Shown: piece after piece, positions 33,876 to 42,215 of the stretch
Numbering within the stretch: the stretch's first letter is position 1
Layout: the number at the start of each line of letters is the position of its first letter
From: Halohasta litorea
Lineage (GTDB): Archaea; Halobacteriota; Halobacteria; Halobacteriales; Haloferacaceae
DNA: 64,000 nucleotides
Assembly (NCBI RefSeq): GCF_024494645.1
Contig: NZ_JANHDJ010000005.1
Coordinates: forward strand, 124,001-188,000
Reading direction: 5' to 3'
Translations under genes and position numbers: made by a program
The notes under the pieces: generated by a model
Databases searched by the model: none
What the model was told of the DNA's origin: nothing
What the model saw: only the letters and a program-made list of their open reading frames with translations

Positions 33876-34874
33876 TCACTCCGCGACCGCGAACCGAATC
33901 CCCTCGGCTGGGTCGTAATCCGTGAGCTGAATGTCCGCAAAATCGAGCGCGTCCAGCGGTTTGTCGGCGATCTCGATGGTCGGGCGGGATCGCGGCTCCC
34001 GTGAGAGTTGGGTGAGCAAGCCGGGGACGTGGTCGTAGCCCTCCGTCTCGTCGGTTTCGTCGGGTGCGGTCTCGGTGAGCCACGCGCGGACATCGAGATA
34101 CTCGTCTCGTGTGTCGACCCCACCGAGCCGCCGTTGGAGTTCATCGAGGTTGTCGGCGTACCACTCCCCGCGGTCGCCCTCGCCACAGTAGACGTGGGCA
34201 TCGACGATTGTGTGGCCGAACTCGCCGACCTCAAAGCCGGTCTCCTGGGCGACGGCGTGGGTCAAAAGCGAGTAGGCCGCGATATTAAACGGGACGCCGA
34301 GGGCGATATCGCCCGACCGTTGGGTCAGGTGACAGTTGAGCCGGTCGCCCTGTACGTTAAAGACGAAGGTGTAGTGGCAGGGTGGCAGTGTGCTCACCGC
34401 GGCGTTGGCGGGATGCCACGCCGAGACGACGAGGCGTCGGCTGTTTGGCGACTCCTGGAGCGTGTCGACGACGTACTGGATCTGGTCGAAGGTGCCGTCG
34501 TCGTTCCGCCAGCGGTGGTCCTCCTCGGGCCAGGCCTCGCCGTCGAGCCCGTCGGTAGGCACTGGATACCGCCGCCAGAACCGACCGTAGGCGGTGTCTA
34601 ATCGCCCCTCGTCGTCGGCCCAGGCGTCCCAGATGCCGGTCTCCTCGCGGAGCGAGCGGATGTGTTCCTCCCCGGAGAGATACCACTTGAACTCGTGGAT
34701 CAGCGAGTTCCACCGGAACCCAGAGAGGTCCTTCGTTGTGAGGAGCGGGAACCCTTCCTGGAGGTCGACGGTGTAGGACTGACTGAACGACGCGATCGTG
34801 TCTACGCCGGTCCGGTTCGGCTTGTAGTTGCCGCCCGAGAGCGTGCTGTCGACGAGATCGAGATACTGCTGCAT
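33876..34874 (-). CDS. thyA: Thymidylate synthase (ThyA)
   Basis: The 332-residue enzyme makes dTMP from dUMP and methylenetetrahydrofolate. The catalytic Cys166 lies in LPPCHYTFVF. RSGDIALGVPFNIAAYSLL and HVYCGEGDRGEW-like regions bind substrate. It is longer than the bacterial form, with insertions typical of the family in haloarchaea. I choose the ATG at 34874 over an upstream in-frame ATG at 34916, because family similarity begins at QQYLDLV. It is directly coupled to folA, the usual pairing for ThyA. Confidence 0.93.
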   Translation of the reverse strand: MQQYLDLVDSTLSGGNYKPNRTGVDTIASFSQSYTVDLQEGFPLLTTKDLSGFRWNSLIHEFKWYLSGEEHIRSLREETGIWDAWADDEGRLDTAYGRFWRRYPVPTDGLDGEAWPEEDHRWRNDDGTFDQIQYVVDTLQESPNSRRLVVSAWHPANAAVSTLPPCHYTFVFNVQGDRLNCHLTQRSGDIALGVPFNIAAYSLLTHAVAQETGFEVGEFGHTIVDAHVYCGEGDRGEWYADNLDELQRRLGGVDTRDEYLDVRAWLTETAPDETDETEGYDHVPGLLTQLSREPRSRPTIEIADKPLDALDFADIQLTDYDPAEGIRFAVAE

Positions 34875-34959
34875 GGTGTGGGTGCCGCGAGTGCGGCTGT
34901 TAGCAGTAGGAAACAAGCCGATCTACAAGTGAGTATCGGACCGCAACACGTCACTTACA

Positions 34960-35799
34960 CTATCGAAATGCCGCATCTAGCAATGCCTCATAAACGGGTT
35001 CATAGGCCGCTGCAACCCTTTTCGGATCATCTCGTTCGTCGCTCGTGAGGGGATGGAGGTCGTGTGCCGACACCGGCTCGATCATCTCGACGACGCGATC
35101 GACACGCTCTTCGAGTTGTCCCTCTCGGGCGCTGCCGCTTGCGACCTCGCAGGCTTTTAAATATCGATCACCGTCGTAGATCCGGGCTCGCGTCGGTCCA
35201 ACGACCGCGACAGCATCGAAGTCGATACCCGCTACGGGCAGCGCAATATCACTGTAGGATTCGACGACTGCCGGATCGGTCTCGGCGATCCGCTCGGTGA
35301 CACGCTCGAAGGCCGGGAGATACCGCTCGGCCATCAGCTCGTTGAACCCATCGACGGTCCGGACTCGTGGCGCATCATCCAGCCGCAGCGCCTCGAACAG
35401 TGGGTCGGAAACGAGCCCTGCATCTTCGGCCTCGCCGTTGACGACGAACTGCTGGCCCTCGGCCGTCGTCACGCGGTCGGCCAGAAACGTCCGCCCGCTC
35501 TCACCGAGTAATCCGGTCCGATCGGGGGTTGGTCGCCAGAGTCGATGGACGGGGTTGAGTCGTTCTTCCTGGAACTCCTCATCGACGCCCTCGCTGGCCG
35601 CCGCGGTGAGTGTCGCGGTATCCTTTCCGTACAGCCGACCTTCGGCCAGTGCGGTCGCCACGTCGTCGTGGTCGAACCAGTAGTCGTTGCCCGCTCGCGG
35701 TTTGAAGCCGACCGCATCGGACAGCGAAGCGAGCAATCCAGCCGCGAACGTCGTCTTGCCCGCGTCGACGCGGGCGTCACCAGCAACTAACAGTTTCAT
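34960..35799 (-). CDS. Predicted P-loop ATPase/GTPase, archaeal
   Basis: The 279-residue protein begins MKLLVAGDARVDAGKTTFAA, a phosphate-binding loop in which the first glycine of the classical GxxxxGK[ST] is replaced by alanine. The DAGKTT core recalls SIMIBI-class GTPases and ATPases, which also deviate from the consensus. Later motifs such as VAGIDFDAVAVVGPTRARIY could carry switch residues. This is a conserved archaeal family annotated only as predicted P-loop ATPase/GTPase. I cannot assign a role. The gene follows thyA by 85 bp on the same strand. Confidence 0.7.
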   Translation of the reverse strand: MKLLVAGDARVDAGKTTFAAGLLASLSDAVGFKPRAGNDYWFDHDDVATALAEGRLYGKDTATLTAAASEGVDEEFQEERLNPVHRLWRPTPDRTGLLGESGRTFLADRVTTAEGQQFVVNGEAEDAGLVSDPLFEALRLDDAPRVRTVDGFNELMAERYLPAFERVTERIAETDPAVVESYSDIALPVAGIDFDAVAVVGPTRARIYDGDRYLKACEVASGSAREGQLEERVDRVVEMIEPVSAHDLHPLTSDERDDPKRVAAAYEPVYEALLDAAFR

Positions 35800-35828
35800 A
35801 GTATGGTCTGAACGGTATTAGGCGTCGA

Positions 35829-36110
35829 CTACTCTTCGGCCGAGTCGGATTTGAGCCCGTAGTAGCCAGGCTCCTCGTCGCTCGGGGGTTCGGCGATCGC
35901 CAACTGCTCGGAGTTGCGCATGATCCACGGAATCGCCCAATCGAGCAGGATGTCTTCGACGCCCTCGTCGATCTCGGCGTCGACCTCTAGGCCCTGTAGC
36001 AGGCGAGCGATTTCGTAGACGGAGTACATCATATCCTCGTCGAGCAGTTCATCAGGGGTATAGAAATCACAGGGATACAGCTCCTCGAAATCGTCTTTGG
36101 GTCGTGGCAT
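35829..36110 (-). CDS. DUF5827 family haloarchaeal protein
   Basis: A 93-residue highly acidic soluble protein beginning MPRPKDDFEELYPCDFYTPD. It has one helix-rich segment, MMYSVYEIARLLQGLEVDAE, and a second near IDEGVEDILLDWAIPWIMRN. This matches a conserved haloarchaeal family catalogued as DUF5827, with unknown function. The gene is 29 bp upstream of the P-loop ATPase gene on the same strand, so they may be cotranscribed. Confidence 0.78.
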   Translation of the reverse strand: MPRPKDDFEELYPCDFYTPDELLDEDMMYSVYEIARLLQGLEVDAEIDEGVEDILLDWAIPWIMRNSEQLAIAEPPSDEEPGYYGLKSDSAEE

Positions 36111-36224
36111 ACACGGCAGTAGGGCTGCTGGCGGGGAAAACTGTGGGGGTTTGGTATCGCGGACGACAGCGCCTGCGCTGCCGCTGGCGGTGTAGCGTCA
36201 CAAAAAATGGTGTGAACTGCCCCG

Positions 36225-36824
36225 TTACTCGAATGCCTCGACGGCCTGTGCGTAGCGTTCGCTCGGTTCGTTCCAGTCGACGACCTCGAAGAAGGCGTCG
36301 ATGAACCCGCCGCGGTCGGGTCCGAACTGGTAGTAGTAGGAGTGTTCCCAGACGTCGAGTGCGAGAATCGGGTGACCGCCCCAGATCGCGCCCTGGTCGT
36401 GTTTGTCGACCACGACGTTCCGAAGCTGGTTCGAGAACGAATCGTAGACGAGCAGCGCCCAGCCACTGGCGTTTTTGGCTGCGGCTTCGAACTCGCCTTT
36501 CCAGGCCTCGTAGGAGCCGAAGTCCTCTTCAATTCTCTCGGCGAGGTCGCCGGACGGCTCGTCGCCGCCCTCGGGGGACATGTTCTGCCAGAACAGGTCG
36601 TGGAGAATGTGACCCGAGGAGTTGTGGGTCACGTTCCGAATGGCTCCGCCGCTGGAACTGAAGTCACCGTTCTCGCGGTTCTCGGCCAGCTCCTCTTCGG
36701 CCGAGTTCCAGCCGTTGACGTAGCCCTGATGGTGGGTGTCGTGGTGCCAGGTCAGGATCTGTTCGTCGATGTGCGGCTCAAGGGCGTCGTAGTCGTATGG
36801 AAGTGGATCTAGTTCGTAGCTCAT
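36225..36824 (-). CDS. sod: Superoxide dismutase (Mn/Fe family), first of two
   Basis: A 199-residue superoxide dismutase with all four metal ligands: His27 in TWHHDTHHQ, His75 in SGHILHDLFW, and the Asp and His of LALDVWEHSYYYQ. I start at ATG 36824, since the longer extension upstream is AT-rich and non-homologous. A TATA-like CTTTAA at about 36866-36871 predicts a short leader. A second SOD gene lies directly upstream. The two proteins differ in the metal-tuning region before the DVWEH motif, so their metal preference or expression may differ (inference). Confidence 0.93.
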   Translation of the reverse strand: MSYELDPLPYDYDALEPHIDEQILTWHHDTHHQGYVNGWNSAEEELAENRENGDFSSSGGAIRNVTHNSSGHILHDLFWQNMSPEGGDEPSGDLAERIEEDFGSYEAWKGEFEAAAKNASGWALLVYDSFSNQLRNVVVDKHDQGAIWGGHPILALDVWEHSYYYQFGPDRGGFIDAFFEVVDWNEPSERYAQAVEAFE

Positions 36825-36989
36825 GTGTAATACCTCTATTTCTATATTGTCTCGATTGCTGTTAAAGCTTGAGGAGTAGTTCGGTAACAATTGGCACATA
36901 AACACCGGCAAATAATGTATTTTGGTCGCAATCGAACAACTACGTAAGCAAAATAGTTTCCTCAATCGTGTCAGCCTGCCGGTTCGATC

Positions 36990-37598
36990 CTACTGGATCG
37001 ACCGGCCCTGACACTGCTCGAACCGCCGGGCGACGTCGTCCCAGTTGATGACCTCGAAGAAGTTCTCAACGTACTCCCCGCGGTTGTTCTCGTACTGGAG
37101 GTAATAGGCGTGTTCCCACACGTCACAAACGAGGATCGGCGTGGTAGCCTGCGGAGTCTGGTTCTGGTGGTTTTCGGCCGCCGCGATGAGCAGCTCGTCG
37201 CTGGCGGCATCGTGGCACAACAGCCCCCAGCCGGAGCCTTCGACGCCACCCGCGGCCGCCGAAAACTCCGATTTAAAGGCTTCAAACGAGCCGAAATCCT
37301 GCTCGATCTGATCGGCGAGATCGCCGCCGGGCTCGCCGCCACCGTCCGGATGCATATTCTCCCAGAAGATGGTATGGTTGACGTGACCCGACAGATGGAA
37401 CGCCAGTGCCCGCTTGACGCTCTTGATATCGCCGAAATCCTCCGAATCCCGCATCTCTTCGAGTCGGTCGCGGGCGGCGTTCGCGCCGTCGACGTAGCCC
37501 TGATGGTGTTTGTCGTGATGGAGTTCCATGATCCGTGAATCGATGTGCGGTTCGAGTGCGTCGTAGTCGTACGGGAGGTCTGGTAGTTCGTACGTCAT
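36990..37598 (-). CDS. sod: Superoxide dismutase (Mn/Fe family), second of two
   Basis: A 202-residue paralogue of the neighbouring SOD. Ligands are intact: His27 in ELHHDKHHQ, the His of SGHVNHTIFW, and Asp and His in VCDVWEHAYYLQ. It has the GGVEGSGWGLLCHD segment typical of Mn-type haloarchaeal enzymes, where the first copy has NASGWALLVYD. A TATA-like GTTTAG at about 37629-37634 fits a leaderless or near-leaderless transcript. The adjacent position suggests an old duplication, though the copies have diverged widely. Confidence 0.93.
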   Translation of the reverse strand: MTYELPDLPYDYDALEPHIDSRIMELHHDKHHQGYVDGANAARDRLEEMRDSEDFGDIKSVKRALAFHLSGHVNHTIFWENMHPDGGGEPGGDLADQIEQDFGSFEAFKSEFSAAAGGVEGSGWGLLCHDAASDELLIAAAENHQNQTPQATTPILVCDVWEHAYYLQYENNRGEYVENFFEVINWDDVARRFEQCQGRSIQ

Positions 37599-37690
37599 GC
37601 TTTTGAGATGACGGTCGAATCCTCCCTAAACTTTCGGTGTGTTAACATTTTCGTGGAGAGTCCCAGTCGAAGGACAGTACGGGAGTTCTG

Positions 37691-38989
37691 TCAGGCATCC
37701 GGAGTCGTCTCGTCCTGCGAGGGGCGGTGGCGGTCGACGACGGTCATCACCGGACTCGCTGCCACACCGTGGACGACGACCGAGGCTAACACGACGAAAC
37801 CGACGAACGCCCACAGCAGCTCCGCGGCCACTAGGAGTTCGAGTTCCTGGAAGGAGGCGTCCGCCAGCGCATAGGAGAGATAGTAGAACGAACCGATCCC
37901 TCTGATGCCGAACGACGAGATCACCAGCCGGTCGACCCATGGGGCCGAGGAGCCGAGAAAGCCGACGACACCGGCCAGCGGGCGGACGACGAGCAGGAAG
38001 CCGAGGCCCAGTAGGGCCGCCTCCCACGTCAGCGGTGCCAGCAGGCCGCTGGCGATCGCACCGCCGAACAAAACGAGAACCGTCGCCATCAGGAGCCGTT
38101 CGACGACTGCCGCGAAATCGTGGAGCTGGTGGTAGTAGCCGTGCTCCCACTCGAATCGGCGGAGTTCAAGGGCGGCGACGAACACGGCGAGAAAGCCGTA
38201 GCCTCCGGCGAGTTCTGTCAGACCGTAGGCGAACAGTGTCGTGACAAGCGCTTCGCCCCCGGCCATGAGTTCGGCCTGCTCGGAGACCGCGGGGGCGTGA
38301 AAGACGAGTCGAGCCATCAGGTGGCCGATGACGACACCAAACAGGAGGCCGACGACGATCCGGTAGCCGACGTCGACGAGCCCCCAGTCGACCAACCAGC
38401 CGACCCCGTCGACCGCACTCGCCCCCGCGGCGGCGATAGCGAGGTAGGTAAACGGGAACGCCAGCCCGTCGTTGAGTCCCGCCTCGGAGGTGAGCGCAAA
38501 GCGAATCGAGCCCCACTCGTGGACGTCGGCGGCCTCGACTTCCATCTCGGTCAGCGGCGCGCCAGCCTCGACATCGGAGGCGAGGACTGGATCGGTCGGT
38601 GCAAGGACGGCCCCAAGGAGGATCGCCGTCGCCGGGTGGAGGCCGAGCAGTAGCCAGCCGAGCACCGCCACGCTGGCGATCGACAGCGGCATCGTGATCC
38701 CGATCAGCCGCCACGTCGCCGTCCACGACTTCAACCCGAACGGCCGGTCGATTTTCAGCCCGACGCCCATCAGCGCGATGATGACCACCAGCTCGGTCAG
38801 ATGCTCGGTCAGCGTCGACTCCGCGACCGGGTCGACCGCAGGAACGGGAGCAATCCAAAACAGCAGGGCTCCAAAACCGACGTAGAACATCGGAAACGAC
38901 AGCGGTTTGTCCGCCAGTAGCCGCGGTAGCACCACTGCCCCGAGCAGTGCGACCGCGACGACAAGCATCCCGAGTTCGTAGCTACTCAT
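37691..38989 (-). CDS. CPA1-family sodium:proton antiporter
   Basis: The 432-residue membrane protein has about 12 helices and the CPA1 signature motifs APTDPVLASDV (about residues 127-137) and SEAGLNDGLAFPF (about 166-178). The Asp pair is intact, unlike the TGP variant of the antiporter at 17403. There is no regulatory TrkA domain. It probably exports sodium in exchange for protons. Of two possible in-frame starts, GTG 38995 and ATG 38989, I use the ATG. Confidence 0.9.
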   Translation of the reverse strand: MSSYELGMLVVAVALLGAVVLPRLLADKPLSFPMFYVGFGALLFWIAPVPAVDPVAESTLTEHLTELVVIIALMGVGLKIDRPFGLKSWTATWRLIGITMPLSIASVAVLGWLLLGLHPATAILLGAVLAPTDPVLASDVEAGAPLTEMEVEAADVHEWGSIRFALTSEAGLNDGLAFPFTYLAIAAAGASAVDGVGWLVDWGLVDVGYRIVVGLLFGVVIGHLMARLVFHAPAVSEQAELMAGGEALVTTLFAYGLTELAGGYGFLAVFVAALELRRFEWEHGYYHQLHDFAAVVERLLMATVLVLFGGAIASGLLAPLTWEAALLGLGFLLVVRPLAGVVGFLGSSAPWVDRLVISSFGIRGIGSFYYLSYALADASFQELELLVAAELLWAFVGFVVLASVVVHGVAASPVMTVVDRHRPSQDETTPDA

Positions 38990-39094
38990 CCCCACGTCCG
39001 TTCGACGTCCACGCTGAAAACCGGCGTGTCGACTTCGCCGACCTGTTGGTTACTACGGAGCTGTGTTTGTAAAGGTCGAAGTCGCCAAGTGCTG

Positions 39095-39514
39095 CTAACA
39101 GCCGCCTCTGTGGCCCTGGGTTTGATCGTCGTAGTGATCGTCCGCGACACCTCGATGATCATCAATACTCTCGCGATGGTCGTCAGTGATCTGTCGGCCG
39201 TCGTCACCGAACTCTCGGTGGTCGTCGATCCCCATATACTGGCCCATATCGTCGACGGTCAGTCCCATATGTGTCGCCATCTCCTCGACAGGCGGCCCCA
39301 TATGCCACCCCCGTGCGTCGACGGTGTCAGTACCCATGTGGGTGTCCATCCACGCAATCCGATCAGTCCGGTCGACGACCGGCTGGTCGGCGTCGACCGT
39401 CTCGTTGATCCCGACCGGGTCGCCACCGTGAGCGCTGACGACCGGCACCGCCAGTGCGACTCCGAGGATTGCGAGCGTTACGAGCAGCCAGCGTCCGACT
39501 GTGTTGGGTATCAT
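39095..39514 (-). CDS. Secreted Met/His/Asp-rich protein, possible metal binder
   Basis: A 139-residue protein with a Sec-type signal peptide (RWLLVTLAILGVALAVPVVS, cleavage after VSA). The mature part is dominated by two repeat types. The first is four [H/Y]MG units with spacing of roughly 12-15 residues (THMG, WHMG, THMG, QYMG). The second is four DDH[R/Y] units near the C-terminus (DDHRE, DDHRE, DDHRG, DDHYDD), and the end is HRGGC. Met, His and Asp clusters of this kind commonly bind copper or other metals. The upstream in-frame ATG at 39574 adds a non-hydrophobic leader and is less likely. The gene is followed 161 bp upstream by a membrane-anchored regulator with a Met-rich loop. Confidence 0.72.
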   Translation of the reverse strand: MIPNTVGRWLLVTLAILGVALAVPVVSAHGGDPVGINETVDADQPVVDRTDRIAWMDTHMGTDTVDARGWHMGPPVEEMATHMGLTVDDMGQYMGIDDHREFGDDGRQITDDHRESIDDHRGVADDHYDDQTQGHRGGC

Positions 39515-39674
39515 TGTGTGTCGCCTCAGATAGTCATACGAGGGTCGAATGGTTATCCCAATGGGTGTGAACACAGCGAGGAGATCCTCCGAGAACGTTT
39601 TTACTGGCTTCTAATCGTTTCCTTGTGATCGGACCGTTCGTCGCTGCCGAATTCGCCCGGTCGGTGGCTGAGAG

Positions 39675-40364
39675 CTATTGTCGGTTCGCTTGGAGGTCGT
39701 CGCTCGGGTAGACCCGGTAGGTTCGGCCCTGTCGTTCCCGGTACAGCAGTCCCCGGGATTCGAGATCGCTCACCGTCTGGCTCACCTTGCTCTTCGAGAA
39801 ATCGGCCCGGTCCCGGAGTTCGATCTGTGTGACACCCGGCGAGTCGATCACCGGTTCGAGTACGCGGCGTTCGTCCTCCGGAAGGAGATCCAGGACCCGT
39901 TTCTGTGGATGGGCCTCGGGATTGATCGACTCTGGCTCGGCTGTCGACTCGTCAGCTGCCGGGTCACCAGCCGCCGCAGTCGATGTGGACTCTGTTCCCT
40001 CCGGCCCTGTGTCGGCTGTGCTCGACTCGACGTCGACATCGGACGGCTGAGCGTCGGCAGTTGTCGATTCGTCGACTGCTGCTGTGGGTGGGGTGGCTGT
40101 GGGGTGTGAATCCGCTTCGCTCGACAGTTCCGCCCGGACCAACAGATAGCCTCCACCGATCACGGCCACAATCAGGAGCGTTCCGACGATCAGCCAGAGG
40201 GGGTCCGGTCCGTGCATCGATCCCATCGACGTATCCATCATCGGTCCCATTGCCCCATCGACGGCGCGACGCCGCTGGTAGGCCTGCCAACTGTAGCTCC
40301 CGCCAACGATGAGAACAACCCCGAGAAGGACGCCGACGGCTGTATCCGCCTGGCGACGGTTCAT
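39675..40364 (-). CDS. Membrane-anchored winged-helix regulator with Met-rich external loop
   Basis: The 229-residue protein has helix 1 (about residues 10-27), a short loop rich in Met and Gly (GAMGPMMDTSMGSMHGPD, 37-54), helix 2 (about 56-76), and a long Thr/Ser/Glu/Asp low-complexity linker (80-150). A winged helix-turn-helix follows (about 155-225), with TQIELRDRADFSKSKVSQTV and SRGLLYRERQGRTYRVYPS. With the wHTH inside, the Met-rich loop faces out, which fits a one-component sensor that binds a metal outside and controls genes inside. The neighbour on the same strand is the Met/His-rich secreted protein, a plausible target or partner (inference). Confidence 0.78.
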   Translation of the reverse strand: MNRRQADTAVGVLLGVVLIVGGSYSWQAYQRRRAVDGAMGPMMDTSMGSMHGPDPLWLIVGTLLIVAVIGGGYLLVRAELSSEADSHPTATPPTAAVDESTTADAQPSDVDVESSTADTGPEGTESTSTAAAGDPAADESTAEPESINPEAHPQKRVLDLLPEDERRVLEPVIDSPGVTQIELRDRADFSKSKVSQTVSDLESRGLLYRERQGRTYRVYPSDDLQANRQ

Positions 40365-40467
40365 CTATCGACTCCCGGCCCTATCGAGTGTCTGCCCATA
40401 GCCACGCGTTTGTGATCGTCCGGCGAATCAGTTGTGGTTCGTTCCGGTCGAGTTCGGTTCAGTCGGC

Positions 40468-41892
40468 TTATTCCCCACGTGCGGCCTCAAACATCGCAAT
40501 CGCCTTCTCGCGGCGGTCGCTGTGGTCCACAATGGGGTCGGGATAGTCGGGCGCGGCGTTCCGCCGCTGGGTCAGCGACGCCTCGTGCCAGGTGTGGATG
40601 ATCTCCGGGTCGGTATCCCGTAGTTCCGCTACATATGTCTTGATATACTCCGCGTCAGGATCGTAGCGTTCGCCCTGCGTCATCGGATTGAAAATCCGGA
40701 AGTAGGGTTGGGCGTCGGTCCCCGTCGAGGCGGCCCACTGCCAGCCGCCGTTGTCGTTGGCGGTGTCGTGGTCGACCAGCTTCTGGCGGAACCAGTCGTA
40801 CCCCTCACGCCAGTCGATCAGCAGATCCTTCGTTAAAAAGGAGGCGACGATCATCCGGACGCGGTTGTGCATAAAGCCCTCCGCACGGAGCTGGCGCATT
40901 CCGGCGTCGACGATCGGATACCCCGTTTTCCCGTCTTTCCAGGCCTCCAGGAGCTCCGCGTCGTTTTCCCATTCGATTTCGGTGTTGTACTCCTTGTAGT
41001 TCTTCGAGACCACCTCGGGATTGAACCACAGCACGTGCGTGTAGAAGGCCCGCCACGCCAGTTGGGACTGGAACTCCTCGATCGACGCCAGTTGGGCCTC
41101 GCTGGCCTCCTCGCGTGCCTCCTCGGTGGCCCAGTAGACCTCACGAATCCCGATAGTACCGTATTTGAGATCCGCCGAGAGCCGCGAGGTCGATTTTCGC
41201 ATGGGATAGTCCCGATCCTCCTCGTAGCGGTAGATGCCGTCCTCGCAGAAGGCCGCGAGCCGCTTTCTGGCGGCGGCGGTACCAGCAGCCAGTAGCTCGG
41301 CTTCCGGCTGGTCGAACCCCAGGTCGGCGAGCGTCGGTAGCGAGCCAGCGTCGACACCCACAGCGTCGGCCTCGACCAGCTGTTCGGGCTCCGGGGCCGG
41401 GTAGGGATCGTCCTTCCCTCGGTCCTGCCACTTGCGGCCGAAGTAGGTAAATACCGAGTAGGGGTCGCCCGCGTTGGTCGTGATCGAGCCGGGTTCGTGG
41501 CAGATGGCGTCGTGGAACGACTCGCGTCGAATGTCGGCGGCCGCCAGCGCCTGCCGGACCGCCGCATCGCGCTGGCGGGCCAGCCCGGAGTAATCCGTGT
41601 TCCAGACGACGCGATCGGCCTCGACAGCCTCAGCCACCGCGGGAACAGCCTCACGTGGATCGCCGTGGCGAACGAGGAGGTCGCCGCCGCGGTCGCGATA
41701 CCACGCCCGGAGCTCGGCCACCGCATCAAGCAGGTAGTCGACGCGCGGGGCTCCGGCGTGGTCGAGCACCTCGTCGTCGAAGACGAACAGCGAAACGACA
41801 CTGCTGTCGGCCTCCCGTGCTGCCTCGGCGGCGGCTGCCAGCGCCCGGTTGTCCGCACCGCGGAGATCCCGCCGGTGCCAGTGGAGTTGCAT
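40468..41892 (-). CDS. phr2: Deoxyribodipyrimidine photolyase (CPD class I)
   Basis: The 474-residue flavoprotein repairs cyclobutane pyrimidine dimers with blue light. The N-terminal alpha/beta domain begins MQLHWHRRDLRGADNRALAA. The C-terminal FAD domain has MIVASFLTKDLLIDWREGYD, LVDHDTANDNGGWQWAASTG and YFRIFNPMTQG, the last carrying the FAD- and dimer-binding residues. I start at ATG 41892, where photolyase similarity begins and a TATA-like CTTAT lies about 23 bp upstream. An in-frame ATG at 41940 is less likely. It matches the Phr2-type enzyme of halobacteria. Confidence 0.93.
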   Translation of the reverse strand: MQLHWHRRDLRGADNRALAAAAEAAREADSSVVSLFVFDDEVLDHAGAPRVDYLLDAVAELRAWYRDRGGDLLVRHGDPREAVPAVAEAVEADRVVWNTDYSGLARQRDAAVRQALAAADIRRESFHDAICHEPGSITTNAGDPYSVFTYFGRKWQDRGKDDPYPAPEPEQLVEADAVGVDAGSLPTLADLGFDQPEAELLAAGTAAARKRLAAFCEDGIYRYEEDRDYPMRKSTSRLSADLKYGTIGIREVYWATEEAREEASEAQLASIEEFQSQLAWRAFYTHVLWFNPEVVSKNYKEYNTEIEWENDAELLEAWKDGKTGYPIVDAGMRQLRAEGFMHNRVRMIVASFLTKDLLIDWREGYDWFRQKLVDHDTANDNGGWQWAASTGTDAQPYFRIFNPMTQGERYDPDAEYIKTYVAELRDTDPEIIHTWHEASLTQRRNAAPDYPDPIVDHSDRREKAIAMFEAARGE

Positions 41893-41998
41893 ACCGACAC
41901 CACGGTCGGACCGATAAGGAAACTTGTGGAGTCCACACACGATGCCCGTCGTTCATACATGATGGCCGGATTCAATCCCGCTTGAACTCATAGCCGAC

Positions 41999-42005
41999 TT
42001 TTTAT
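41999..42005 (+). promoter_or_regulatory. TATA-like box deciding the start of the small membrane protein
   Basis: TTTTTAT is centred about 26 nt before the ATG at 42028, as expected for a leaderless start. The upstream ATG at 42004 overlaps the box itself and would lie before the transcript start. Confidence 0.5.
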
Positions 42006-42027
42006 GATAGTCTACGAAGTCGAACCT

Positions 42028-42204
42028 ATGGTACTACACAATCCGGCTGTTCGATGGGGAATCGGGCTCTCCGGTGGACTCATCGTTATCGCGATCGCGT
42101 TCTTCTTTTTAAGTGGCACCGTCCAACTGGTGGCCTACGGGGTTGCCCTTCTCGATATGGTCGTCACGCCACTGATACTCAAAATGGCCGCCGAGGAGCA
42201 GTAA
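42028..42204 (+). CDS. 58-residue two-helix membrane protein
   Basis: Starting at ATG 42028 the protein reads MVLHNPAVRWGIGLSGGLIV, with helix 1 about residues 12-28 and helix 2 about 31-49. It has no charged loop longer than a few residues. The upstream in-frame ATG at 42004 would put the start inside the TATA-like box, so the shorter form is preferred. No function is known. Small two-helix proteins of this type are numerous in haloarchaea and often missed. Confidence 0.68.
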   Translation: MVLHNPAVRWGIGLSGGLIVIAIAFFFLSGTVQLVAYGVALLDMVVTPLILKMAAEEQ

Positions 42205-42215
42205 CTCCTTTTAAA

